DNA of 64,000 bases from Polystyrenella longa (GCF_007750395.1 NZ_CP036281.1:62001-126000), one strand, 5' to 3'; counted from the stretch's first letter, positions 27,178-37,878 are shown. Made by a program: numbers and translations. The notes: generated by a model not told the origin, from the letters alone.

Positions 27178-30100
27178 TTAACTCAACAAGTCGTCCGATT
27201 CCTCTTTCCAGTTGGCAAACACAGGGTCGGCTATTGGAGAGGCGACGGGAATGCCGATGGAATCGGCCTTTTTGACAGAGAAATTGTCGAACCAGCTGAA
27301 TGCGTTCGCGGCGGCGACACCTACAGTCTCAATTTCCCGGGGATCGACATCGACCGAAGTTGAAACGACTTCTTCACCATCGACGGATAAGGTCGCAAAA
27401 CCGAATGTATAGTCGATGTGCAGTGTCAGATCGTAAAACTGGTTGAAGTTAATACTACGCCCCGAATTATCCCAGTCTTCCATCGCCAGGACATTATTCC
27501 AAGTGCCGTTGAAGTGTCCAATGACCCATTGGTTCTGGCCCGTATAGAACCCGGCGTACTTGAAATCGTTTTGACTCTTATAATCGAAGATTAAGAATCC
27601 ATCGTGCCATCCATTCGAAATCTGGTTTGAGCGAATACTGGCCGAAATTTCGATTGCTTCGGAGCCATCCAAATCAACTGGAACGTAAGCGGTAGCCTGG
27701 CCGCCTCCGTTAGAGGTATTAATGCGTAAGAGCGGGTCGTCTGTGGGAGCGACGACTTTCCAGGGAAGTGGTTTGTTGTAGTAAAACTTCTGTGCTGCTC
27801 CGTCATCAAAAGTTTCTGTAAAGGGAAGAGAAACTGCTTTCCCCGTTTCGACAGTTACATCGACTTCAAGGTTGTCAAAACGAGTGATCGCGTTTTGCGC
27901 AGCGACTCCTACGGTCCCATTACCGACACCGTTTTCAAAGCTGCCGCTTGCGACGATGATTCCGTTGGCCCGCAGCGTGACTTCATTCCCGTCAACGCTG
28001 ATGTGTAAATTGTAAGGAATGTTGACACTGATTTCTTGTCCGATGTCGTCCCAGTCATTTTGTGCAACACGATCTCCCCAGTTGCCCTGATAATGACCGA
28101 TGACCCACTGGTTTTGCCCCGTAAACATCCCTGCATATTTAAAATCGGTTGGACTCTGGTAATCGAAGACGAGGAATCCATCCAACCAGCGACCAGGCCC
28201 GCCCATCGAGGTTACGAGTGCTGACATTTCATAAGAATTGGGCATGGGCCATTCGAAGTCGATATAGCCGATACCAAGTCCCTGATTGTCGGAGGCATCG
28301 ATTTGAAGGTAGCGTTGATCTTCGTAAGTATCGACGGTCCATAAATGGGGATTTGTGAACAGGAATCGGTCGGGCGTCTCACTTGCGAAATCCTGATAAT
28401 AAGGAAGGCTCGTTGGTGCCCCTTCGTCGATTCTCTCTCCCACGAATAGGTTATCAAATCTGGTGACAGCGTTAAAAGAAGCGATGCCGACTTGTCTATT
28501 ATTGATCTGGGAATCAAAGGTGACCTGCGTGAGGAACTCTCCATTCACCGAAAGAAAGACGGTAGCACCTTCACTTCGAAGATGGATTGTGTAGGGAACA
28601 TCAGCATCAATTGTTCGACCTATATCGTCCCAGTCCACTTGGGCAGCCCGGTTTCCCCAATGGCCCTGATAGTGTCCAATGATCCATTGATTCTGTCCGC
28701 CTAAAAAACCGGCGTATTTGAAATCGGTTTCACTTTGGTAATCAAAAATGAGAAAACCGTCTAACCAGCTATTCAGACCACCCACCGAAGTAACCTCTGC
28801 GGAAATCTCGAATATTTCTGGGAGCGGATCTGATGAATTCCAGACGGCGGTACTTAATCCGGTACCGCCTGCGTTGCTGAACATGAGCTGTTTATTGGAA
28901 GAGGCTTCTACTGTGGATGTAGATCCGGGGTTGTTAATAATCAGATTGGCGGGAAGACCAAAATCGAAATCGGCCTGATACAATTTGGAGATCCCGAGGG
29001 AGTCCACGCTTTCAGGAGTGACCTTCCATAAGTACATAAAAGGAGACTGCTGACTCTGCTCATTCGCTGAAATAATGGAAGTGCCAGGGCCAATTTGAGC
29101 ATCCGCCTTCCCCTTAAAGCTTCCTGACATATAAATGGAATCATCATCAGCGACTACAAGATCCAAAGCAGAGTTCGGGCTGTAATTATACTGGGTTTTA
29201 AAAGTCCCATCTAAGGTTGCTGCCCAAATGACATTGACATTGGTGTCCAGAGAGAAGATCGCAGAGGAATAATTATCCATATCTAAAATATAGGTGTCTG
29301 GGCCAGGATCAATATCCGATGTACCAAACAGCGAAGCTCCAATGATGAGATTCTCCTGTTGATCAAAATCGATACTCGCTATAAGAGGGCCTCCACTACT
29401 ACCCTCCATTGAACCGGCCCAGACCAGATCGCCATTCGTGTCGAAACGAGCAATGAACGTCTCAGACTTAGTGAGAGAGGCTTCAAGAATATTCGTGTTT
29501 ACAGTGGGGTCGAGATCAACATTTCCTCGAAACCTGCCAGCGACGAAAATATTCCCAGCGGAATCTATGTTAATAGAATTGGCAGAATCTCTTTGGACAT
29601 CTCCGAATGTATGGCCCCATTGTAACTCTCCTGTTGAATTCAATTTCGCTAAAAACACATCGTCGAGACCATTACTCGTTCGAATATCACTGTCGTTACC
29701 GTATTCGAAATCGATCGTCCCTTTGAAGTCTCCGAGGACGACAGCATTTCCATTCTCGTCAAGTGACAATCGCACAGAGCTATTTCCATCTGAGATGGCG
29801 AACTGCTTGACCCATTCCCGGGTTCCGGTATTGTCCATTTTGAGAACGAAGCCATCGACACCTCCTGAGGTGCTTTCATAAATAATCTCGTCCTCACCTG
29901 TCCCTGATTTCAATTCACCTGCAAACCGTCCGCTGATATACATGTTTCCATCGAAGTCGATTTTCATCTCGTCGGCCACCGCCGTAGAGTATTCCTCCTG
30001 AACCAGGTACGTGTTGATTACATTTCCGTCGCCATCTATCTTCAAAATATTCCTGAGATTCGAGCTTTGAAAGCAATAAACGTTATCATCACCATCTATG

Positions 30101-30519
30101 GCTAAGGCCATAATATGTCCCGCAGGGTTGTTAGATGTGGAATAGCTACGTACCCATTCAAAACCACCCTCAGGTCCTACTTTTACTAAGGCAAAAGAAC
30201 CTGCAGATTGAGCGGAATCAAGTTCCACGACGCCGGGACCGGGATCAAAGTCGACTTTGCCAACGTACCTGACGATGGAGTATGAATTGCCTGCCGAATC
30301 GATCGCAATTTCCTGACCCTCTGACAGGTAGGGAACGTTGACATCCTGTGGTCCGGCAGTGTATGCGAACCCTGTAGATTAAAGCAGCAGCCGACTTTCC
30401 AGACTGTCGAATTGTCGCAGTGCGTTAGCCCTAGTTTCTATTCGGTTTTCCGAGAGTCGACGAAGTGAAGAGTTTGACCGAATATAGGAAGACGAATTCA
30501 ACCAGGAAAATAAACGCAT
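27178..30519 (-). pseudogene. Giant secreted beta-propeller/LamG-like protein interrupted by one in-frame stop
   Basis: From ATG 30519 (GGAG about nine bases upstream) the frame runs 46 codons, ending in the export-type motif QFDSLESRLLL. It then meets TAA at 30379-30381 and continues in the same frame without further stops to 27178, giving 1067 more codons. Without the stop the product would be about 1113 residues: N-terminal segment, SBBP-type propeller repeats (DNVYCF, NGNAVVLGDFKGTIDFE) to about residue 500, three LamG/concanavalin-like repeats of about 190 residues (WLDGFLIFDY, KYAGFLGGQNQWIIGHYQG), and the tail PVFANWKEESDDLLS. The paralogue at 30826-35589 reads LEDRTLLS at the same point, so a single Ser-to-stop change is the simplest reading. 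A downstream GTG (30228) could start a form lacking the export segment. Confidence 0.82.
28202..28248. repeat. 47-bp segment nearly identical to 31841-31887
   Basis: This stretch, in the middle LamG-like repeat of the downstream giant gene, matches 31841-31887 in the upstream giant gene with only two mismatches. The surrounding sequence is much more diverged. It encodes the MPNSYEMSA..TSMGGP segment and suggests recent gene conversion or duplication between the paralogues. Confidence 0.85.
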
Positions 30520-30825
30520 TATTCTGACTCCAACTATAAAACAGATGCGAGAGAGATATCGATCAAGGTCTTTGATGAATACGCCCGAATCGCAACTCGA
30601 TAAACATGAAAACGGAGAGAATTGCTCGGATGCGTGAATATTTAGAATATCTGCAACCGTTTAAGTGTCGACGTCATAGAAAGAATCAGGTACTGCATCT
30701 CCATCCGGAAGTCGTTGAAAGGACTTAACGCAAGCCAATTGTGATTTTACTGGGTGCAGGCGGAGCAAATGCACTTTTCAAATCGAGCTCTCACAATTCA
30801 TCTGCTCTGAGAAGTGATCCTATTT
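30520..30825. other. Intergenic region between the two giant secreted protein genes
   Basis: 306 bases. A plus-strand ORF of about 33 codons (30631-30732) has no support. The region should contain the promoter of the downstream giant gene; no terminator for the upstream giant gene is obvious. Confidence 0.45.
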
Positions 30826-33800
30826 CTAACTTAATAAGTCGTCCGATTCCTCATCCCAGTTGGCAAAGACCGGATCGGCTATGGGTGAAGCAATAGGGAT
30901 GACGAGTGGTCCCGCTTCTTCAACGGTGAAGTTATCAAACCAGCTGAAGGCATTCGCGGCGGCCACACCCACTGCCCCCTTTTCGATTTGCGAGTCGAAA
31001 AAATAGTTGAAGATCTCTTCACCATCGACAGAGAATATGAGGTAGTCGTTATCCATGTGAAGTTCAAGGTGGTAGAACTGATTGAAATTGATCTTGCGAC
31101 CGGAGCCGTCCCAGTCGAGGGTATCAAATCTGTTGTTCCAGTTCCCCTGGAAATGACCGAGGACCCATTCGTTCTGACCTGTATAGAAACCGACGTACTT
31201 GAAGTCGTTTTCATTCTTATAGTCGAAGATTACAAACGCGTCGTTCCAACCATTGGTGACCTGGTTGGAACGGACATCGACCGAAACTTTAATCGCTTCC
31301 GCATCAGTACTGTCAATGGGCACAAACGCCAGGCCGGTACGGCCTGATCCAGCCGTGTTCACGCGGAGAACTTTCTCAGCACCAAAGTTGGCGATACCCC
31401 AGGCACCGGGCAAGTTGTAATAAAAGTCCTGCGCTGCTCCGTCGTTGAAGTCGTCACTGTAAGGGAGCGGTAACTCTTTTCCCTGTGGGACATCCAGATC
31501 GATATGCAAATTATCGAACCGGGTTACTGCGTTCTGGGCGGCCACGCCGACGGTGCCGTTAGTGATCCCGCTGGCGAAGGTCGCGGACAAGGTCGGAATT
31601 CCATCGACACGTAGCTCAACATCGTTATCATCGACCGTCACATGCAGCGTGTACGCTTTGCTGGCATAGATTTGATTTCCCACATCGTCCAGATCAACCT
31701 GAGCGAGTCGGTTCGTCCAGTTGCCCTGGTAATGTCCGATCACCCATTGATTCACGCCGGTGAACATACCCGCGTATTTGAAGTTGGTCGGGGACTGGTA
31801 ATCGAAGATCAGGAACCCATCCAGCCAGCGGTTGGGCCCGCCCATCGAGGTTACGAAAGCTGACATTTCATAAGAATTGGGCATGGGGCGATCAAAGTTA
31901 AGGTGGCCTATGCGGAGACCCTTGTATTCGGATGCATCTACTTGCAAAAAAACTTCATCGTCAGATGACTGTATTGACCAGGATTCAGGTTGATCGAACT
32001 CAAACTGATCAGAACTGCCGTCATTGAAGTCTTCTCTATATGGGAGAACTAATGGAGCCCCCTGATCAACGTCTTCTCCAACGATAAGATTATCAAACAG
32101 GGAGACTGCGTTGTATGTTGCAAGCCCGATCCGACCCTCATTGATCGGTTCAGTAAATGTGGCTTGCATCATCAGTTTGTTATCGACGGACAGAGCAACG
32201 TTGTCTCCGTCAATGGTCAAGTGCAGCGTGTATGCAGTACCGATATCAATGCGTCGACCATTTTCATCCCAATCGACTTGAGCTAAGCGATTTTTCCAAT
32301 CGCCTTGATAATGTCCGACTACCCACTGATTCTTTCCAGCAAAAAAACCAGCATATTTGAAGTCAGAATTACTCTGATAGTCAAAAACCAGAAATCCATC
32401 GGCCCAATGATCAGGATAACTGAGAGGTGTGACTTCTACAGAAAGTTCTAATTTTTCAAGTAGTGGAAGGTCTGTTTTCAGCGTTGCCACACTGACTCCT
32501 TCTGGATCACGCACTCCTACCGACAGGAGACGATTTCCATCACGTCTTTCTAGATAAGAGAAGTTTTCCGGCAAATTCATCAGAAAGTTACCACGATGAC
32601 CTGCTTGAAAGTCCTCGTGAAATGGAACCGTTAGATACTGGTTGAGCCAGACCTCGTTGTGGGAGTTTCCGTTTTTAGTGATCACGGCATCCAGATCGTT
32701 GTCACCATCCAGATCTCCGAATGCCACGCTGATCGCCGATCCTAATCCTAACTGTTGCTGGCTGTCGGTGAATCGTCCAAAACCATCATTCCACCAGACG
32801 CTGGTGAAGGAAAGGCTTCCTCCCGTCACCATCAGATCCAGGTCACCGTCTCCATCAAAATCTCCGAAGTCACCTTCCCAACCCATTCCATTGTAGACAT
32901 AAAACTCTTGGGTGATTGTGAAGATACCAGTACCATCGTTCGTCATGAGGACGTCCGGGTTGTATAGTCGGGTGATGAACGCGTCGAGATCACCGTCGCC
33001 ATCCACGTCACCAAGTTGGACGCTGGCCAAATCGTTGGAAGTCAGAGCGAGCGTATGATACAGCGTAAAAATTCCATCGCCAACATTTAAATAAACTAAG
33101 CCCTCTCCGCTGGAATCAGTCATAATAGCATCAAGATCACCATCACCGTCCAAGTCACCTAGATCAACGCCCCATCTGTTGCCATCAATATTCTCTGCGA
33201 GAGATTGACCCGAATCAGTGAAGTTGGCATGGCCATCATTGAAATATATTCGATTTCCATGCGTGCTGTCGTTGGTAGTAACCACAGCGTCGAGATCGCC
33301 GTCACCGTCCAAGTCCCCCAATCGGACAGTGCGGCTGATTTCATTAGAAAGGTTTTGACCTCCGTCAGTAAATTGTCCACTGCCATCATTTAGCCAGACG
33401 GCATCGGGAAAAGACCGCGATGAACCCCGCGCAATGATAATATCGAGATCTTCATCTCCGTCCAGGTCGCCGACAGCGACGCCGGCCCCCGAAGGTATCC
33501 GCTGAGAGCTCTCCGTGAACGTGCCATCGCCGTTATTGAACCAAATACGGCTCCACTCACTTATGTTGGCAAAAATAATATCTAGATCACCATCATTATC
33601 GAGGTCAGCGAGTTCCACGTCTCGGGTGCTGTCATCGCTCAGCTCTTGGGCACTGTTGATAAAAAACCCTGGAGCGGGTGCAGAAGTGAGAACTACGAAA
33701 TCGTTATGTGTCGCACGGTTATTGGAAAGATCAGGATCGGCTCTGCTTGCGGAACTGACCGTCGCGAGATTCGTAATGATATCACGAACGCTTTGTTTGA

Positions 33801-35589
33801 TTGTCCCCGTGAGGGTATAGGTGATTGTGGCCCCGACGGGCAATTCGACTATCTCATTCAGCGGACTGTTTCCGGAGTCCGATCCCGTTGCCCCTCCACT
33901 AAGAACCGCAGTCCAGGAGATATTGGTCATGAAAGCAGCGACGTTATTCTGAATGAGTGCATCAGTTACGTCGTCACCACTTTCGTTACTAACAGTGATC
34001 GTATAGGAATGCTGCGCCCCTTGTTCTACGGTGGCCTCGTGGGCAACGTTAGTGATGGCGAGATCCGATTCAGTCTCCAACTTCTGACTGAGTTTCAAGA
34101 TATAGCCATCCTGATCACCGAAACTTTCTCTTGAAGTCGTTCCAACACCAGGATCGAAATCGGGAGAATTTTGAAAAGGACCGACGACGAATATGTTCTT
34201 ATTTTGATCTACAACAATTCTTCGAGTAAATGTATATCCGTCGTCGCCATAATTCACTGATTGTTTATAAGTGCCGTCGTCATTCAAGATCAGGACATAA
34301 CTGTTTGCAGTGTCAGATAGATTAATGACTCCAGATCCAGGATCGAGATCCGTGCCTTGAGATGCGTTAGCTGCAATATAGATAATACCTGTATGGTCGA
34401 CCTCTAAGCCGGTAGCATGATCGGCTCGGTCTGAGCCATATGTTTGGGACCAGATGTGGTTTCCACTGGCATTCAATTTAAGCACAAATATATCGGTTCC
34501 GCCGAGTGAAGTACTGTTGCTCGTACCTGCCCCGGGATCAAAATCGACAGTTCCTTCAAACTTTCCAAGAAGGACGACATTACCGGAAGAGTCGACCTCT
34601 ATTCCAATGACCTCTTCTGATGAGGTCGTTCCTAAGGTTCGAGTCCAAACGAATTCGCCATTATTGTTCAGCTTGTTTATAAAGACATCTCTCCCACCGT
34701 TACTCGATAAATCGAATGTGCCCGTTCCGGGATCGAAGTCTGCTGTGCCTTCGAAAAATCCAGTTGTGAATACATTTCCAAAGCTGTCAATGGCGATGCC
34801 TTCACCCTCGTCACGCCCGCTACCTCCCAACGTCTTTCCCCATTGGAATTGGCCTTGGCTGTCGAGTTTGATCACATAGGCATCACTGCCTCCAAAGCCA
34901 GTCAAGCTGTAGGGAATACTTCCGTAGTTGAATGTTAGAGGGCCACTGTCTCCATCGAAGCGACCAGTCACATAGATGTTACTGGCACTATCCACTGTGA
35001 GATCATAACTTTGTTCATAACTCGAACTTCCAAGTGTACGAACCCATTCGAATTGACCACTACTGTCCAACTTGAGGATGTAAGTGTCTACGCCGTTGTT
35101 CGTACTTACGATTTCATGAGTGTCCGGCCCTGGGGCAAAATCGACCGTCCCGCGAAAAGATCCAGTCAGGACAACACCATCATCTGGGGTGGCTTGCATT
35201 CCGGATACTGTTTCATACGAGGAACCTCCGAACGAACGGGACCATAAGCGGTCTCCCTCCTCGTTTAATTTGACAATGTAAACATCACTCAAGCCATTGC
35301 TGACGTGATTAACTTCCCCGGCGCTTGGATCCAGATCAGCTGATTCGAAAAAGTGGCCAGCAATGAAGCTGTTACCTGATGAATCTACTGCCACTTCGAC
35401 TCCATCGTCATTTTCGACTCCGCCAAAAGTCGCGACGAAATCAAATTCTGGTGCCGACAACAATGTTCGATCTTCGAGTTGATCAAACTGTTGCCATCCA
35501 TAAAGGTGGCGATTAATGAGAGCGTTTTGTTGGCGGGTGTGACGTTTCTTGTTGCGCAGCAGGGACGTAAGCCAAGAGGTAATGATCAT
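30826..35589 (-). CDS. Giant secreted multidomain protein (SBBP propeller, DUF11-like, FG-GAP/VCBS, LamG-like)
   Basis: A 1587-residue protein. Residues 1-55 are the planctomycete-type export segment, basic and ending in FDQLEDRTLLSAPEF. About 55-500 are SBBP propeller repeats (DSSGNSFIAGHF, GTVDFDPGAGT, ADVYIVKLN-like). About 505-640 is a DUF11-like surface domain (SYTITVSNESGDDV, GATITYTLTGT). About 645-995 are FG-GAP/VCBS repeats with Ca-binding DxDxDGDxD motifs (DLDGDGDLDAV). About 1000-1560 are three LamG/concanavalin-like repeats (WLDGFLIFDYQS, KYAGMFTGVNQWVIGHYQG). The tail is PVFANWDEESDDLLS, shared with the paralogue. It is probably a secreted or cell-surface protein; adhesion or polysaccharide binding is inference. 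Confidence 0.88.
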   Translation of the reverse strand: MIITSWLTSLLRNKKRHTRQQNALINRHLYGWQQFDQLEDRTLLSAPEFDFVATFGGVENDDGVEVAVDSSGNSFIAGHFFESADLDPSAGEVNHVSNGLSDVYIVKLNEEGDRLWSRSFGGSSYETVSGMQATPDDGVVLTGSFRGTVDFAPGPDTHEIVSTNNGVDTYILKLDSSGQFEWVRTLGSSSYEQSYDLTVDSASNIYVTGRFDGDSGPLTFNYGSIPYSLTGFGGSDAYVIKLDSQGQFQWGKTLGGSGRDEGEGIAIDSFGNVFTTGFFEGTADFDPGTGTFDLSSNGGRDVFINKLNNNGEFVWTRTLGTTSSEEVIGIEVDSSGNVVLLGKFEGTVDFDPGAGTSNSTSLGGTDIFVLKLNASGNHIWSQTYGSDRADHATGLEVDHTGIIYIAANASQGTDLDPGSGVINLSDTANSYVLILNDDGTYKQSVNYGDDGYTFTRRIVVDQNKNIFVVGPFQNSPDFDPGVGTTSRESFGDQDGYILKLSQKLETESDLAITNVAHEATVEQGAQHSYTITVSNESGDDVTDALIQNNVAAFMTNISWTAVLSGGATGSDSGNSPLNEIVELPVGATITYTLTGTIKQSVRDIITNLATVSSASRADPDLSNNRATHNDFVVLTSAPAPGFFINSAQELSDDSTRDVELADLDNDGDLDIIFANISEWSRIWFNNGDGTFTESSQRIPSGAGVAVGDLDGDEDLDIIIARGSSRSFPDAVWLNDGSGQFTDGGQNLSNEISRTVRLGDLDGDGDLDAVVTTNDSTHGNRIYFNDGHANFTDSGQSLAENIDGNRWGVDLGDLDGDGDLDAIMTDSSGEGLVYLNVGDGIFTLYHTLALTSNDLASVQLGDVDGDGDLDAFITRLYNPDVLMTNDGTGIFTITQEFYVYNGMGWEGDFGDFDGDGDLDLMVTGGSLSFTSVWWNDGFGRFTDSQQQLGLGSAISVAFGDLDGDNDLDAVITKNGNSHNEVWLNQYLTVPFHEDFQAGHRGNFLMNLPENFSYLERRDGNRLLSVGVRDPEGVSVATLKTDLPLLEKLELSVEVTPLSYPDHWADGFLVFDYQSNSDFKYAGFFAGKNQWVVGHYQGDWKNRLAQVDWDENGRRIDIGTAYTLHLTIDGDNVALSVDNKLMMQATFTEPINEGRIGLATYNAVSLFDNLIVGEDVDQGAPLVLPYREDFNDGSSDQFEFDQPESWSIQSSDDEVFLQVDASEYKGLRIGHLNFDRPMPNSYEMSAFVTSMGGPNRWLDGFLIFDYQSPTNFKYAGMFTGVNQWVIGHYQGNWTNRLAQVDLDDVGNQIYASKAYTLHVTVDDNDVELRVDGIPTLSATFASGITNGTVGVAAQNAVTRFDNLHIDLDVPQGKELPLPYSDDFNDGAAQDFYYNLPGAWGIANFGAEKVLRVNTAGSGRTGLAFVPIDSTDAEAIKVSVDVRSNQVTNGWNDAFVIFDYKNENDFKYVGFYTGQNEWVLGHFQGNWNNRFDTLDWDGSGRKINFNQFYHLELHMDNDYLIFSVDGEEIFNYFFDSQIEKGAVGVAAANAFSWFDNFTVEEAGPLVIPIASPIADPVFANWDEESDDLLS

Positions 35590-35806
35590 GGAGATGAAGC
35601 CGCCGAATTGCGAAGTGGGATCAGCGCCCGATGATGTCGTCCGACAGAACCCACGCCTGAGGTGAATGAAGCAGAATGGAGTAAATAGTCAGGATGTGGC
35701 GATTACACCAGAGGAGTGTTGGGAAGTCAACACTAGGTGATCCGGCAGCGGCCTGGAGTCCCAATCCATTAGTTGCGAAAATCGTTAACTGAATGAGTTT
35801 CACTGA

Positions 35807-36212
35807 GTTTTAATCACTGAATGGTTCGTCGTATATAATTCCTATCACAAAAAAACTGGCAGCGGACTCGGGCCCGATGGCCCTGGGTTGAAGCAACATG
35901 GATTTAAAGCAGAAAAGTTTAGAATAAACAAGTGGACCGGACGTGTTACAAGCGGTCCTGAAACCCTCTGATGGGTGAAATACCGACCTTGTTTAAAAGG
36001 CTCTAAGAAAACCACAAGCAGGTTTCAGGATGGGTTCTAATGGAATGAGATCAGCAGATGGAAAGCTTCATTATCGGATTGAATCTGATCCCAGAAGTGT
36101 TGCACATATCAATGTTCAAGCGGGTAAAAGAATTGGACCACACTTTCTTTTCCCAGGAAATGAGAAAGCTATGAATAGCATTCTAGATCAGTTATTGTCG
36201 AATGTCAGATAA
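35807..36212 (+). pseudogene. Decayed polymorphic-toxin C-terminal fragments
   Basis: Two open stretches in different frames look like parts of one broken toxin tail. The first (35807-35971) has no start codon and reads WFVVYNSYHKKTGSGLGPDG and then GLKQHGFKAEKFRINKW before TGA. The second (35997-36212) contains LHYRIESDPRSVAHINVQ, then GKRIGPHFLFPGNEKAM and NSILDQLL before TAA. The latter resembles the ends of bacterial toxin domains (HINV..GK..GPHF.FPGN). A stop and a frame change separate them. The second stretch could in principle be read from ATG 36030 as a 60-residue peptide. An immunity-like gene follows directly. Toxin type unknown. Confidence 0.5.
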
Positions 36213-36258
36213 CTAATCAGCGAGGATACTGTATTTTTTCAACTGGCGAGGAAACACT

Positions 36259-36741
36259 ATGTCAGACGGATTAAATGATGAAATCTTGCATGAGTTATCT
36301 TCCCCAATAGCAACAGGAGACATCTCGATTTTTGAGGAGGACTTAATTTATGATGCAATTAAAGATAATTTCCCAATCGGAATGGGCAGAATTGATTGGA
36401 GCAAAGTCAAGCAACACAAATACCTGAACTGTTCTTGCAACTGTGACTTTGACCATTCTTTGCCGAAAGAAATAGGCAATTTCTTCCTCACATTCTTCAG
36501 AGATTTTAAGATAGACGAAAACAGTACTGTTTACGTTATGAATGACGATGCTTATTCGTTTGCATTCAGGATGCCCATTCGTATATTGATGAATGTATTG
36601 CATATTATACTAAGCTATCCGCAACATACTTATATAATCCCTGAGGATTCACATTGGTGCTTCCAATACACATGGGAGCAAGATCTCTATTGTGGGTTTG
36701 CTCCGAAATATTCGCAAGAAATGTTGGAACTAAAAGAATAA
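36259..36741 (+). CDS. Putative immunity protein
   Basis: A 160-residue acidic cytoplasmic protein without signal peptide. It has a Cys-rich patch (YLNCSCNCDFDH) and a C-terminal HWCFQYTWEQDLYCGFAP segment, a pattern (W.F.YT.E.D...G) common in immunity proteins of polymorphic toxins. It starts 46 bases after a decayed toxin tail, with GAGGAAA before the ATG, and is markedly more AT-rich than the core genes, which suggests transfer. I recognise no named family. Its place directly after a toxin fragment is the main evidence for an immunity role. Confidence 0.6.
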   Translation: MSDGLNDEILHELSSPIATGDISIFEEDLIYDAIKDNFPIGMGRIDWSKVKQHKYLNCSCNCDFDHSLPKEIGNFFLTFFRDFKIDENSTVYVMNDDAYSFAFRMPIRILMNVLHIILSYPQHTYIIPEDSHWCFQYTWEQDLYCGFAPKYSQEMLELKE

Positions 36742-36772
36742 AGGGATTCAATTCCAAGAACGGAACATTTTG

Positions 36773-37045
36773 ATGGAATTATCATTTACTACTCTAGTGC
36801 CAGTTTATAAAGCGTTGATTAATGGGGAAATGAATAGACAAGAAGCATCTGATTGGGCTATTAAATTAGATCAAGAATGGGATGAAGGTCTACATTCTGT
36901 TCCACCGACAGTCGATGTGCCGAGTCTGTCTGGTGCTATTAATATGTTAAGGGCTGCTGATTTCAAAGTTTCTCCAACGGAGTACTTCCATGCACCAGAA
37001 GAATTCCTTGACTATTACAACGAACATGTAAAACCCAATACTTGA
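36773..37045 (+). CDS. Small hypothetical protein, possible immunity gene
   Basis: A 90-residue protein starting at ATG 36773 (a TTG one codon upstream is possible). It is acidic and helical in appearance: ALINGEMNRQEASDWAIKLDQE in the first half, here an alpha-rich stretch, then SLSGAINMLRAADFKVSPTEYFH. The segment NRQEASDWA resembles small proteins found beside toxin genes that begin with a helix and a W-A pair. It lies 31 bases after the previous immunity-like gene and just before the Hint-toxin remnant. Function is unproven. Confidence 0.55.
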   Translation: MELSFTTLVPVYKALINGEMNRQEASDWAIKLDQEWDEGLHSVPPTVDVPSLSGAINMLRAADFKVSPTEYFHAPEEFLDYYNEHVKPNT

Positions 37046-37155
37046 TGAAAATTGTTTCTGTCCAGAACCGGAATGAGGTGGATAAGACAATCCCAGCAGG
37101 AGAGAATTGCAAACGCTATAGTCAATTCAGGAGGATAACTCGTAGACTACTATAA

Positions 37156-37878
37156 CCAGCAGAATGGCTTACTCTCCAAGATGCCGAGACTGGCAGAACG
37201 ATCCCCCTCTTCATCCCGGAACTGGGTATTGATGCAGACGCCGAAGTCTTAAATATTGAAGCTTGTCCAGAGATCCCATCAGGTCCCGGTCGGGTGGTGA
37301 CCGCGACATTCCGGCACTCCGGCAAAAAAGTGCTAGACGTCAAGATCGCTTCCGAAGCAGCATCAATCGGTGCCACACCCAATCACCCCTTCTGGTCAGA
37401 AGACCGGCAGGAGTTTGTCCGAGCGGATGAACTGAACCTATACGAGAGGGTGCGAACGTTAACCGGCGTCTCGATCGTTGAACAAATCCGCCTAAGACCC
37501 GGTTGGCATATTGTTTACAACATAGAAGTTAAGGGGGAACATGTTTATCATGTGGGTGCGGGCGGGGTGCTTGTGCATAATGCGGTCGAAGATTGCAGTA
37601 AGTATGCCAAGAGAATGTATAGAAGCAAAGGTGGAAAAGTTCTACGTCTTCGTCCGAATTCTAAAAGAGGTGGCGTATTGGGCCAGTTACCCAATGATGA
37701 TCGGCACCTTTTGTATCATCATGATATTCACCTGAGGGACGGGCAGGTCAACACTTCTAATCGAACAGCGATGCCAATTCGTGAATGGTTCGAAGAATAC
37801 AGAGAACTAAACAATTTTGGGTCTCTGAATGAATTAAGAAGATGGTTAGATATTACCGATGTTACCCCGGGACAGTAG
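37156..37878 (+). pseudogene. Orphan Hint domain plus C-terminal toxin domain (truncated polymorphic toxin)
   Basis: The frame is open from 37156 (just after TAA at 37153-37155) to 37878 but has no proper start; it is the 3' end of a much larger gene. The first 150 residues are a pretoxin Hint domain: EWLTLQDAETGRTIPL, GPGRVVTATFRHSG, ATPNHPFWSEDRQEFVRADEL, and the terminal HVYHVGAGGVLVHN that ends with the autoproteolytic Asn. Downstream is a domain of about 95 residues (EDCSKYAKRMYRSKGGKVLR, YHHDIHLRDG, EWFEEYRELNN). Its early Cys and central His resemble papain-fold toxin domains; this is inference. The gene at 37988 may be its immunity partner. An internal GTG (37294) could initiate a shortened product. 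Confidence 0.75.

Noticed and set aside
27178-35589. Repeats within the giant genes as a CRISPR or satellite array
   Set aside because: The periodicity is that of protein repeats (propeller, FG-GAP, LamG-like), with diverged DNA and no constant spacer pattern.
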